Translations under genes and position numbers: made by a program
Shown here: positions 33,527 to 42,085 of the stretch, in pieces
Position numbering within the stretch: position 1 is the stretch's first letter
Layout: every line of letters begins with the position of its first letter
Notes under the pieces: generated by a model
Told to the model about the DNA's origin: nothing
What the model saw: the letters and a program-made list of their open reading frames with translations, nothing else
The model's database searches: none
NCBI RefSeq assembly: GCF_020026925.1
Contig: NZ_JAIQDW010000009.1
Span: forward strand, 1 to 64,000
Length of the DNA stretch: 64,000 bases
From: Flavobacterium hibisci
Lineage (GTDB): Bacteria > Bacteroidota > Bacteroidia > Flavobacteriales > Flavobacteriaceae
Reading direction: 5' to 3'

Positions 33527-35155
33527 ATGGATTTAAACTTCAATAAAAACGAAGATCACAATAAACTTTTACTTTCCGAATTAAAACAAAAATTTGCCAA
33601 GGTAAAATTAGGCGGAGGCGAAAAAAGAATCGAGAAATTGCATGCCGAAGGCAAAATGACAGCCCGTGAAAGAATTGCTTATTTATTAGATGAAAATGCT
33701 AAAAGTATTGAAATTGGTGGCTTTGCAGGCGAAGGAATGTATGCTGAACATGGCGGCTGCCCATCAGGAGGTGTTGTCGTTAAAATAGGATATATCAGAG
33801 GAAAGCAATGTATTGTTGTTGCGAATGATGCGACAGTTAAAGCCGGTGCCTGGTTTCCTATTACAGGAAAGAAAAATTTACGTGCACAGGAAATTGCGAT
33901 GGAAAACAGACTTCCGATTATTTATTTGGTAGACAGTGCGGGAGTTTATCTGCCCATGCAGGATGAAATTTTCCCTGACAAAGAACATTTCGGGCGTATT
34001 TTTAGAAATAATGCGCAAATGAGCAGTATGGGAATCACCCAAATCGCTGCCGTTATGGGCAGCTGTGTTGCCGGAGGAGCCTACCTTCCTATCATGAGTG
34101 ACGAAGCTTTGATAGTCGATAAAACGGGAAGTATTTTTCTTGCCGGAAGTTATTTGGTAAAAGCCGCTATTGGAGAAACCATTGACAATGAAACTTTAGG
34201 CGGGGCAACTACACACTGCGAAATTTCAGGCGTGACCGATTATAAAGCAAAAGACGACAAAGACGCTTTAGATAAAATCAAAAATATTGTAGATAAAATT
34301 GGAGATTACGATAAGGCTGGCTATAGCAGAATCAAAGCTGAAAAACCGGCTTTAGAACCTAAGGACATTTACGGAATCCTGCCAAAAGCCAGAAACGAGC
34401 AATACGACATGATGGAAATCATCAATCGCCTGGTTGACAATTCTGAATTTGAGGCCTATAAAGATGGTTATGGACAATCTTTAATTACAGGTTATGCCCG
34501 AATTGACGGCTGGGCTGTTGGAATTATTGCGAATCAACGAAAAGTAGTTAAAACCAAAAAAGGCGAAATGCAGTTTGGAGGCGTTATTTATTCAGATAGT
34601 GCGGACAAAGCCACCCGTTTTATTGCCAACTGCAATCAAAAGAAAATTCCATTAGTATTTTTGCAGGATGTTACAGGTTTTATGGTTGGGTCAAAATCTG
34701 AGCATGGCGGCATCATAAAAGACGGGGCCAAAATGGTCAATGCTGTCAGCAATTCAGTTGTCCCAAAATTTACTGTTATAGTCGGAAATTCATACGGAGC
34801 AGGAAATTACGCCATGTGTGGAAAAGCTTATGATCCGAGATTAATTTTTGCCTGGCCAAGTGCAGAACTTGCCGTTATGGGAGGAACTCAGGCTGCAAAA
34901 GTATTAGCGCAAATTGAGGCTTCTTCGCTTAAAGCGAAAGGAGAAATCATAGATGAGGCAAAAGAAGCTGAATTATTCAACAAAATAAAAGCACGTTACG
35001 ACGAACAGACTTCACCCTACTACGCCGCTTCAAGGTTGTGGACAGACGCAATCATTGATCCGTTAGAAACCCGTACCTGGATTTCTATGGGAATCGAAGC
35101 AGCTAACCACGCCCCTATTCAAAAACCATTCAATTTAGGTGTAATTCAGGTATAA
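33527..35155 (+). CDS. Acyl-CoA carboxylase, carboxyltransferase (beta) subunit
   Basis: A 542-residue carboxyltransferase of biotin-dependent acyl-CoA carboxylases (propionyl-CoA or methylcrotonyl-CoA type). KLHAEGKMTARERIAYLLDE is the standard opening; GGCPSGGVVVKIG, VDSAGVYLPMQDEIF and VMGSCVAGGAYLP form the first crotonase-like domain; VFLQDVTGFMVG, NSYGAGNYAMCGKAYDPR and WPSAELAVMGG the second. The long DEIFPD insert and overall length favour the methylcrotonyl/geranyl-CoA branch. The biotin carboxylase subunit is not in the window. It is monocistronic. Confidence 0.9.
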   Translation: MDLNFNKNEDHNKLLLSELKQKFAKVKLGGGEKRIEKLHAEGKMTARERIAYLLDENAKSIEIGGFAGEGMYAEHGGCPSGGVVVKIGYIRGKQCIVVANDATVKAGAWFPITGKKNLRAQEIAMENRLPIIYLVDSAGVYLPMQDEIFPDKEHFGRIFRNNAQMSSMGITQIAAVMGSCVAGGAYLPIMSDEALIVDKTGSIFLAGSYLVKAAIGETIDNETLGGATTHCEISGVTDYKAKDDKDALDKIKNIVDKIGDYDKAGYSRIKAEKPALEPKDIYGILPKARNEQYDMMEIINRLVDNSEFEAYKDGYGQSLITGYARIDGWAVGIIANQRKVVKTKKGEMQFGGVIYSDSADKATRFIANCNQKKIPLVFLQDVTGFMVGSKSEHGGIIKDGAKMVNAVSNSVVPKFTVIVGNSYGAGNYAMCGKAYDPRLIFAWPSAELAVMGGTQAAKVLAQIEASSLKAKGEIIDEAKEAELFNKIKARYDEQTSPYYAASRLWTDAIIDPLETRTWISMGIEAANHAPIQKPFNLGVIQV

Positions 35156-35280
35156 ATGTTTCAGGATTTCTCAATAATACGTTAAATAAAAAGTAAAAAA
35201 CTTATTTTCAGGGGGTTAAAAATAAATATACGATTAAAAATCAGTAACTTAGTGTATATAATTTTTAATCCCGTAACATC

Positions 35281-35703
35281 ATGGAAAATGTAAAAAGTTT
35301 GAATAAGTGGGCAAATGCGCATACTTATTTACCATTGGATTTAGTACGTATTGTATTGGGTGTTTTTTTATTCATGAAAGGCGTTTCATTTGTCACGAAT
35401 GCACAGTACCTGCATGATTTAATTTCTCCTGTTGATCAGTATGGAGGCGGAATGTTTCTGTTACATTATATCGCACCAGCCCATATGATTGGAGGGATAA
35501 TGATTGTTTTTGGGTTACTGACCCGTTGGGCAATTGCAGCTCAGTTACCTATATTATTTGGTGCCGTACTTGTAAATTTTATGGGACGCATGCACTCCGA
35601 AAGCCTGATTTTAGCAATAGTAGTATTGTTACTTTGCATATTCTTCCTGTTCTACGGAGGAGGAAAACATTCAGCCGATTATTACTTCAAAATGCAGCAA
35701 TAA
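35281..35703 (+). CDS. DoxX family membrane protein
   Basis: A 140-residue protein with four hydrophobic spans. LDLVRIVLGVFLFMKGVSFV at the N-terminus, HMIGGIMIVFGLLTRWAIAA and the LPILFGAVLVNF segment match the DoxX/TQO-small-like family. Members associate with quinol or thiosulfate oxidation in some organisms, but most are of unknown role. Followed by a terminator. Confidence 0.82.
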   Translation: MENVKSLNKWANAHTYLPLDLVRIVLGVFLFMKGVSFVTNAQYLHDLISPVDQYGGGMFLLHYIAPAHMIGGIMIVFGLLTRWAIAAQLPILFGAVLVNFMGRMHSESLILAIVVLLLCIFFLFYGGGKHSADYYFKMQQ

Positions 35704-35705
35704 CA

Positions 35706-35742
35706 TACCTTATCCTCAGCTCATAAAAAGTTGAGGATAACT
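35706..35742 (+). terminator. Terminator-like stem after the DoxX gene
   Basis: TTATCCTCA and TGAGGATAA pair over a 14-nt loop and are followed by CTTTT. Confidence 0.6.
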
Positions 35743-35804
35743 TTTAAGAAGTAATTAGCAATTAAAATTTCATTAATTGTGTTTTATGAATTAAATTCGC
35801 CACC

Positions 35805-36152
35805 ATGAATTGGATTCGTAAGGTCGTTATTTTTGTTGCCCTTCTGATTATGGGATTTTTTGCTTCTCAGGCAAACCAGATCGCTGTACAAAAAATCGAA
35901 AGTCAAAAAACGGATACCAATTTTTCTAAAGATTTTACAGATTCACAAGCTTTTATACAGCCACAGACAAGTTATCAGTTTGCTGCAAACATAAAAACTG
36001 AATATCCCGCTGTAATCAGATGGTTTGATGCATTAGTAGTTGTTGTACCTCAACATAGAGCTTTAGAATCAGTTTCAAACTTTTCAAATCAATTTTTCAC
36101 CCAGAGCAAAAAGGTCTTACTGATGCTCTATCCCTTCCATTTTTTCTGGTAG
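35805..36152 (+). CDS. Small exported hypothetical protein
   Basis: A 115-residue protein with an N-terminal hydrophobic signal or anchor (IRKVVIFVALLIMGFFASQA). The rest is polar with no recognised motif and ends in an aromatic, hydrophobic tail (KKVLLMLYPFHFFW). No conserved family is recognised. It has its own gap on each side; codon use is ordinary for the region. It may be periplasmic. Confidence 0.5.
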   Translation: MNWIRKVVIFVALLIMGFFASQANQIAVQKIESQKTDTNFSKDFTDSQAFIQPQTSYQFAANIKTEYPAVIRWFDALVVVVPQHRALESVSNFSNQFFTQSKKVLLMLYPFHFFW

Positions 36153-36254
36153 TCAAATACATGAATTTTAACGTGAAGAATCCATTCTTCTAAAACAATA
36201 AACAGCTCTATACAAACTGTTTATAATTCATTTATTCACCTAATTCAAAAAAAC

Positions 36255-36731
36255 ATGGAAACAAGTGTAACCATAATTGGTATTGTGATTGCGATCATAG
36301 TGGCCATTCCCATTTATTATTCAGCACGATCGAGCGCTGCAAACAAATCAAAAATCCTCAATATTAAAAAGAAATTCAATCCAACACATCCGCAGGATTT
36401 TGATTTGACTGAATCCCAAAGCAATAAAACACTTACTATAGATCAAAAACACCGAAAATTCATTCTGATGAATTTCAACCCGAATCAACAGGAATCAACT
36501 TATGTAGATTTAAAAAGTGTTTCTTCCTGTAAATTGGTTTTAACCCATGATGAAAACTCGGATACTATTCTTAAAATTGATTTTGAATTTCAGGACAAAG
36601 AAACTTCTAAAAAAATTACAATACCATTCTATGATTTTGATGATGACCGCATCAAGCAAATAAGCGCATACCAGGATCATATGTTTGCAAAAAAATGGCT
36701 TAAAATCATCCAGGATTCTATTTCACGTTAG
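36255..36731 (+). CDS. Membrane-anchored hypothetical protein
   Basis: A 158-residue protein with one N-terminal span (VTIIGIVIAIIVAIPIYYSA) and a cytoplasmic-like domain rich in beta strands (KFILMNFNPNQQESTYVDLK, then LKIDFEFQDKETSKKITIPF). It resembles conserved flavobacterial hypothetical proteins but no family is named with confidence. A terminator follows and an Fnr-type site for hemN lies just beyond. Confidence 0.6.
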   Translation: METSVTIIGIVIAIIVAIPIYYSARSSAANKSKILNIKKKFNPTHPQDFDLTESQSNKTLTIDQKHRKFILMNFNPNQQESTYVDLKSVSSCKLVLTHDENSDTILKIDFEFQDKETSKKITIPFYDFDDDRIKQISAYQDHMFAKKWLKIIQDSISR

Positions 36732-36744
36732 TTATTTAATTCAG

Positions 36745-36774
36745 AAAAGAGGCTCGTAATGAGTCTCTTTTTAT
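36745..36774 (+). terminator. Rho-independent terminator before hemN
   Basis: AAAAGAGGCTC and GAGTCTCTTTTT pair over a GTAAT loop (one mismatch) and end in a T tract. Confidence 0.75.
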
Positions 36775-36786
36775 TTAGGGACTAAT

Positions 36787-36800
36787 ATGATATTTATCAT
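36787..36800. promoter_or_regulatory. Fnr-type box upstream of hemN
   Basis: ATGATATTTATCAT is a perfect palindrome around TT, about 50-63 bp before the hemN ATG. The identical 14-mer lies before ccoS (48959-48972), and a one-mismatch copy lies before fixI (51466-51479). Confidence 0.75.
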
Positions 36801-36849
36801 TTTTATCTTTCCAGTGACGAAGTAATTTTGGCCTTCTAAATGCTTTGTT

Positions 36850-38214
36850 ATGGAAACTTCACTGATTCAGAAATACAATGTGCCCGGGCCTAGATATACC
36901 AGCTATCCCACAGTTCCTTACTGGAATGAAGCCGATTTTACCCAGCAAAAATGGATTAAAACCCTTCAAAAATCATTTGCAGAAAGCAATTCAGAAAACG
37001 GAATAAGCTTATACATTCATCTGCCATTCTGCGAAAGCATGTGTACTTTTTGCGGCTGCAACAAACGAATTACAAAAAACCATACTGTTGAAGAAAGATA
37101 TATTCAGTCTGTTTTAAAAGAATGGAAACTATACTGCAATTTACTTTCTGAAAGACCCATTATAAAAGAAATTCATCTGGGTGGTGGAACCCCAACTTTT
37201 TTCTCTGTAAATAATTTAGAAAATCTTATAAACGGCATTTTTGATTTAGCCGATAAAGCCGGGAATTATGAATTCAGTTTTGAAGGGCATCCCAACAATA
37301 CGACTTATGAACAGCTTCAAAAATTACATGATCTGGGCTTTCGCAGAGTGAGTTTTGGAGTTCAGGATTATTCCGAAAAAGTCCAGAAAGCGATTCATCG
37401 TATTCAGCCGTTTCATAATGTAGCCAAAGTTACTTTTTGGGCAAAAGAAATTGGCTATACTTCTATCGGGCATGATATTATTTTCGGATTGCCTTTTCAG
37501 AGAATTGAAGATGTTATTGACACTATTGAAAAAACAAATTCCCTAAAACCGGACCGACTCGCTTTTTACAGCTACGCTCATGTGCCGTGGATCAAAGGAA
37601 ACGGACAGCGCGGTTTTAACGACGAAGACATGCCCAAAGATGCCGAAAAAAGAATCCTATATGAAATTGGAAAAAAAATGCTTTCTAAATACGGTTATCA
37701 TGAAATTGGCATGGATCATTTTGCTTTAACCTCTGACAGTTTGTATAAAGCCGCGCAGAACAAAACGCTGCATAGAAATTTTATGGGCTACAGTGCCTCC
37801 AAAACGCAATTGATGATTGGTTTGGGTGTATCTTCTATTAGCGACAGCTGGTATAGTTTTGCCCAAAACAACAAAAACCTCGAAGAATATTATCAATTGA
37901 TAGACGCAGACCAGCTTCCGGTTGTGAAAGGCCATATCTTAAATGACGAAGACCTGATGATTAGAAAACACATCCTGAATTTAACCTGTACCCTTGAAAC
38001 TTCCTGGAACAATGTAGCCCTTTACTTTGAAGAACTTCCTTTTGTTTTATTGGATTTAAAAGAAATGCAAAGAGATCAGTTGATTATAATTGAAGAAGAA
38101 AAAATAAACATTACAGAAGCCGGAAGACCATTTGTACGCAACATCTGTATGGCTTTTGATCTGCATTTAAAAAGAAAATCTCCTGAGACGAATTTGTTTT
38201 CTATGACGGTTTAA
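36850..38214 (+). CDS. hemN: Oxygen-independent coproporphyrinogen III oxidase
   Basis: A 454-residue radical-SAM enzyme that converts coproporphyrinogen III to protoporphyrinogen IX without oxygen. The N-terminal PGPRYTSYPT, the cluster motif HLPFCESMCTFCGCNKRIT (CxxxCxxC plus the extra cysteine) and HLGGGTPTFF are characteristic of true HemN rather than HemW. Full length. It carries an Fnr-type box upstream, so it is probably induced at low oxygen together with the cbb3 oxidase genes, which need haem. Confidence 0.95.
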   Translation: METSLIQKYNVPGPRYTSYPTVPYWNEADFTQQKWIKTLQKSFAESNSENGISLYIHLPFCESMCTFCGCNKRITKNHTVEERYIQSVLKEWKLYCNLLSERPIIKEIHLGGGTPTFFSVNNLENLINGIFDLADKAGNYEFSFEGHPNNTTYEQLQKLHDLGFRRVSFGVQDYSEKVQKAIHRIQPFHNVAKVTFWAKEIGYTSIGHDIIFGLPFQRIEDVIDTIEKTNSLKPDRLAFYSYAHVPWIKGNGQRGFNDEDMPKDAEKRILYEIGKKMLSKYGYHEIGMDHFALTSDSLYKAAQNKTLHRNFMGYSASKTQLMIGLGVSSISDSWYSFAQNNKNLEEYYQLIDADQLPVVKGHILNDEDLMIRKHILNLTCTLETSWNNVALYFEELPFVLLDLKEMQRDQLIIIEEEKINITEAGRPFVRNICMAFDLHLKRKSPETNLFSMTV

Positions 38215-38556
38215 AAGGAAGATTTTTTTTCTATGCGATTCAGATAATACAATCTATCTTATAAACTACGTAAACCTACAAAATTGAGATTTTTAAAGAA
38301 AACCCGAAGCAAAGAATTTTTTTGTCTCAGGTAATTAAGGCGAAAGTATAATATACAACGAAAAAGATTATATTTGGATAAAAACATAAAACGAAGTAAA
38401 ATTTCGCAGATATACCTAAAATTGGGTAGATTGTCACTATTTTATAACTAGTATATACGAGTTGTGCGACATTGTAACGAAACCAAATCCAATTAACCAA
38501 CCTTTCATTTTTCAAACCATTTGAATACATTTGAGGGCATTAAAGAATAAATTTAA
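38215..38556. other. Gap before the RM gene; island boundary
   Basis: No gene is seen in 38215-38556. The right end (38461-38469, GTTGTGCGA) begins the inverted repeat that encloses the RM gene. I see no integrase attachment core or direct repeat that would mark an integration edge. Confidence 0.5.
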
Positions 38557-40870
38557 ATGGCAAAAAAAAGAGCGGAAAGCAGAACAAGATATTTTATAAG
38601 AAATCAAAGTGAAAAAAGACTTTGGAATGTTTCACATATTTCTAAAGGCGGAGATTTTGTAGAAGAACAAGAGATTATTAATTCATTTTCCGATATAGGG
38701 TTAGCCCTTGAAAAACCAGATTTTCTAGTTTGCTTTAAAGGAGAGCCAATTATGGTTATTGAAGCCAAAAATGACGCAAAGAAAATCGAGGAAGCGATTG
38801 AGCAATCTATAAGATATTGTGAGACTATCAATAGAACCAAAAAATACAAAATAAAATTTGCTGTAGGTGTTGCCGGTGAAGAAGATAATGGTTTTTTTGT
38901 AAAGGTAAGGTATTTACAAGGTAACACTTGGAAAGAATTAAAATCTAATGGTTATGAGTTATCAACTATCCCTTCAAAAAAAGAAATTGAATTAGCTATA
39001 ATAGCTGATGATGGTACAACAAATGTTACTGTTCCAAGCAGCTCTGAATTTATAGATGCAGCAATCGAACTTTCTAAAATTTTACGTTATGCTAAAATTG
39101 AAGCTCCTCTCAGACCAAAAGTAATTGGAGCAATTACTTTAGCAATTTATCAAGGTGAAGTTGATACCTCTACAGGGAATGAACTTAATTCTTTAAATAA
39201 ATTAGTTAAAGAAGCGATTAACGAGAGCGTTGATTTAAGAGAAAATACAAAGCTACGACTTGAAGAAGCTTTACGACTAAGTGGTGCAGACTTTAATAGA
39301 CTTAGTTCTAAAATTCAAAGAATAATTTCTATCTTAAAAAGATTAAACATACGTTCGGTTTTACAATCTGACACAGATTTTTTGGGTCTATTTTATGAAG
39401 CATTTTTAAGATACGGTTATGACAATAATGCTTTAGGAATTGTATTTACGCCTAGGCACATAACTACATACTGTGTTAAATTAATTGGAGCAAGATTATC
39501 AGACAGAGTAATTGATATCGCTAGCGGTACAGGAGGATTCCTTGTAGCGGCATTTGATGAGATGATGTCAAAAGCTAAAGGTCCAAAAGCGATTTTAAAA
39601 GTGAAGAATTCTTTATATGGCTTCGACACAAATCCTACTGTTTGGGCATTAGCTACTTTAAATATGTTTTTCAGGGGAGATGGTAAAAGTCATATTGAAA
39701 ATAGTAACTGCTTTGATAACAAAGATGAAATCGAAGGCAAATTTACAAGAGCATTTCTTAATCCCCCATTTTCACAAGAAGAAGAACCTGAAAGGGATTT
39801 TATAGATTTAGCTTTAGAATCTCTCGAGCCAGGAGGATTAATTGCAGTTGTTGTTAAAGCAGGAATTTTTGCTGATGATGATAATAAAAATTGGAGACAA
39901 CGTCTAGTAAAGAGTCACAGTATTCTAGGTGTTATCAGCTTACCCGAAGATTTATTTTACCCAACAGCCGCACCATCATCAATTCTGATTGCTAGAGCGC
40001 ACATCCCACAGTCTGACTCAGACAAAATTTTTATGGGCAGAATTTGGAATGACGGTTACGAAAAACTCAAAGGAAAAAGAGTTGAGTGTGACGGTTCACA
40101 ATTGGATGAAATATTAACTGCTTTTGAAACATTTAAATCTGGAAATGATTTTACGTCTGATTTAGCAACAACAATTTTAGGTTTACAAATAATTGATGGA
40201 CAAGAATTTAGTCCTCAACAATGGTTACCCCAACCATCAATTACTACAGAAGAACTTAAAAAACAAGAACAAAAGTTAATACTTTCCCTTTTTCAAGCTG
40301 TATCAAGTATACCTGAGTTGGCAGACGAAGTCTTACCTGACTTCCCTTTAAATTTTGAAACAGCTACTTCTATAAAATATGGAACATCTGGAGTATTAAC
40401 AGATTATTTTTATATTGTTAACGGTAGATCGTCTGGAGAAAAAAATTATTCAGAGGGAAATTGCCCATATGTTTCGAGCGGTGACTTGACAAACAGTATA
40501 ATACGGTTAGTAGCGGAGGATGATGGTGAAGTTTTTGAAAATGGAGGGATTACTATTACAGCATTTGGACAAGCATACATTCAGCCTTGGCGTTTTATGG
40601 CGCGTGGGAATGGAGGAAGTTCTGTTCGAGTATTAATCCCTAAATACCAAATGTCTTTTAATGAATTATTATGGTTCGCAACACAAATTAACACTCAAAA
40701 ATGGCGTTTTTTCTATGGCCGAATGGCAATAAAATCAAGGTTAGAAAGATTAGAAATAGATTCTCCAAAAAAGAAAATTAATGATTCTGGAAGTACAGTT
40801 TTTTCAAGAATTGAAGAGTTTAAAAACAAATTATTTGAATTAAGTGAATTCTAAACAACAATCGCACAAC
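38461..40870 (+). repeat. 9-bp perfect inverted repeat enclosing the RM gene (cassette-like flanks)
   Basis: GTTGTGCGA at 38461-38469 is mirrored by TCGCACAAC at 40862-40870, eight bases after the RM stop. The 3' flank continues AACAGGCGTTTTGAGC, similar in wording to that behind the Coa1-like gene (AACAGCAGTTTGCAG). The arms differ from those of the other two cassettes but are self-complementary within this one. Confidence 0.55.
38557..40854 (+). CDS. Single-chain restriction-modification enzyme (nuclease-methylase-specificity fusion)
   Basis: A 765-residue protein. Residues about 20-135 resemble the type I HsdR N-terminal nuclease fold: PD at 54-55 and EAK at 69-71 (PD-x13-EAK). Residues about 240-520 form an N6-adenine methylase of the HsdM type, with SAM-binding DIASGTGGF (320-328) and catalytic NPPF (402-405). 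The last 180 residues look like a type I specificity-type target recognition domain (NGRSSGEKNYSEGNCPYVSS, then GGSSVRVLIPK). All three activities in one chain is the layout of type IIG/IIB-like enzymes. No separate HsdR, HsdM or HsdS gene is near. Recognition sequence unknown. Confidence 0.82.
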   Translation: MAKKRAESRTRYFIRNQSEKRLWNVSHISKGGDFVEEQEIINSFSDIGLALEKPDFLVCFKGEPIMVIEAKNDAKKIEEAIEQSIRYCETINRTKKYKIKFAVGVAGEEDNGFFVKVRYLQGNTWKELKSNGYELSTIPSKKEIELAIIADDGTTNVTVPSSSEFIDAAIELSKILRYAKIEAPLRPKVIGAITLAIYQGEVDTSTGNELNSLNKLVKEAINESVDLRENTKLRLEEALRLSGADFNRLSSKIQRIISILKRLNIRSVLQSDTDFLGLFYEAFLRYGYDNNALGIVFTPRHITTYCVKLIGARLSDRVIDIASGTGGFLVAAFDEMMSKAKGPKAILKVKNSLYGFDTNPTVWALATLNMFFRGDGKSHIENSNCFDNKDEIEGKFTRAFLNPPFSQEEEPERDFIDLALESLEPGGLIAVVVKAGIFADDDNKNWRQRLVKSHSILGVISLPEDLFYPTAAPSSILIARAHIPQSDSDKIFMGRIWNDGYEKLKGKRVECDGSQLDEILTAFETFKSGNDFTSDLATTILGLQIIDGQEFSPQQWLPQPSITTEELKKQEQKLILSLFQAVSSIPELADEVLPDFPLNFETATSIKYGTSGVLTDYFYIVNGRSSGEKNYSEGNCPYVSSGDLTNSIIRLVAEDDGEVFENGGITITAFGQAYIQPWRFMARGNGGSSVRVLIPKYQMSFNELLWFATQINTQKWRFFYGRMAIKSRLERLEIDSPKKKINDSGSTVFSRIEEFKNKLFELSEF

Positions 40871-40909
40871 AGGCGTTTTGAGCTAGTGGGATTTTAGTGG
40901 AATTGCCGT

Positions 40910-41097
40910 TCCACTCTGGCTCGTTTGCAACGAGTACCTACATAAATTAAAATATGAGTGGTAGCGTTTGCAACGCGGCTATTAACACAAAACCTATTAA
41001 AGTTTTTGATAGGCAATTTATTAAATAGCCTCGTTTGAAACGCTTTATTTAGTTTTTATAAGTAACCAGATACTCGTTGCAAACGAGCACCAGATTA
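40910..41097. repeat. Four-hairpin REP-like element, copy B
   Basis: The same order as copy A: CTCGTTTGCAACGAG (40920-40934), GCGTTTGCAACGC (40964-40976), a degenerate inner arm TCGTTTGAAACGC (41031-41043), and CTCGTTGCAAACGAG (41073-41087). Spacer words AGTACCTACATAAATT and CTTTATTTAGTTT are shared. It sits behind the RM cassette exactly as copy A sits behind the Coa1-like cassette. Confidence 0.75.
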
Positions 41098-41102
41098 AGA
41101 AC

Positions 41103-41665
41103 GTTATGTGCAATTCACAATAACTTAACTGCAAAAAATGAACCTAGAAAACAAAGAAGTAGAATTCAGAGGCAGAATCTTAGCCTTAAGTTTAAAAATT
41201 GAAGATAGTTTAAATAGAATTTTGTATAACTTTTTCGCTCAACGCTCAAAAGATGATGACACCAAAAGCATCTTTTTACAGAATTTTATTTTGCCTTTAA
41301 CCTTTGGTCAAAAAATAAACCTTTATAAGCAAGTTTTAAAAACAGGAAGATACCAAGGTAAAGTAATGGCTAAATTGAAAACCGTCGAAAATTTCCCAGT
41401 AAGTGATTTATCAAATTTTTATAAAGTAATTCAAGAAAATCTTGCAGAAATTATTTATACGAGGAACTACGTAGCACACGGAACTGAAATCACAAAATCA
41501 TTCTTAACACTTAGTGATGACGAAGTTGTTTTTATGAAAAAAGCAGACTTTATGAAAATGTCGAATGAATCGATTGAAAAATTTTCGTTACTTGTGAAAG
41601 ATACATACGTAATGTTGGATATAACAGATGGCGACTTAATTGATAAGGAATAAACTGAACATAAC
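41103..41665 (+). repeat. Imperfect inverted repeat enclosing the HEPN gene
   Basis: GTTATGTGC (41103-41111) faces GAACATAAC ending at 41665; eight of nine positions pair. The 3' flank then reads AACGACAACAGATTTGGGC, again similar to the other cassettes' trailing sequence. Confidence 0.45.
41138..41653 (+). CDS. HEPN-motif hypothetical protein
   Basis: A 171-residue all-helical protein. Residues 109-114 read RNYVAH, an Rx4H motif inside a helix, typical of HEPN ribonucleases or HEPN-like proteins in defence and toxin systems. The N-terminal LALSLKIEDSLNRILYNFFA also fits a HEPN bundle. No nucleotidyltransferase (MNT) partner is adjacent. It sits between the RM enzyme and the ParDE module, a position that suggests defence, but the HEPN assignment rests on one short motif and helix pattern. 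Confidence 0.5.
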   Translation: MNLENKEVEFRGRILALSLKIEDSLNRILYNFFAQRSKDDDTKSIFLQNFILPLTFGQKINLYKQVLKTGRYQGKVMAKLKTVENFPVSDLSNFYKVIQENLAEIIYTRNYVAHGTEITKSFLTLSDDEVVFMKKADFMKMSNESIEKFSLLVKDTYVMLDITDGDLIDKE

Positions 41666-41843
41666 AACGACAACAGATTTGGGCAATTGGCTTAATAAAT
41701 GATTTCCTATTTGAATGATTTAGCAAATCCGAAGAATTTCAAACCACCTTAATACCAGAAAGTTATGAGCCATTTTATTAAAAATCCTCAAAGCATCTCA
41801 ATTTATACCATAGTTTGGTATATTGGAATTAAAAATATTTATT

Positions 41844-42085
41844 ATCGCAAAGAACATATCAATACTACTAGGAGACCATTTTATAATTTCATAAATAATG
41901 AGGTTTCATCTGGACGCTACAGCTCAGCAAGTGATGTAGTTAGATCGGCACTTAGATTATTAGAAGTTGAAGAAAACAAAAATAAGTGGTTGCAAAATGA
42001 ACTTGAAATTGGAGAAAAAAGCGGATTTTTCGAAAACTACGATCCGAAAAAACATCTCGAAGAAATCAAGAAAAAATATTTATGA
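41844..42085 (+). pseudogene. ParD-type antitoxin, frameshifted
   Basis: The expected ribbon-helix-helix N-terminus is readable in one frame from 41844 (AKNISILLGDHF after ATC). The remainder (FINNEVSSGRYSSASDVVRS, then ALRLLEVEE and a toxin-binding tail) is in another frame from about 41883. Adding one T to the TTTT run at 41879-41882 joins them as DHFYNFINNEV. The expected ATG start is also ATC. An open frame from 41765 reads through the C-terminal part with an unrelated N-terminus. The DNA-binding strand is therefore disrupted. The stop overlaps the toxin ATG (ATGA). Confidence 0.75.

Noticed and set aside
41765..41843. Genuine N-terminus of the antitoxin from the ATG at 41765
   Set aside because: These residues do not resemble a ribbon-helix-helix start, while the correct strand is readable in another frame at 41844.
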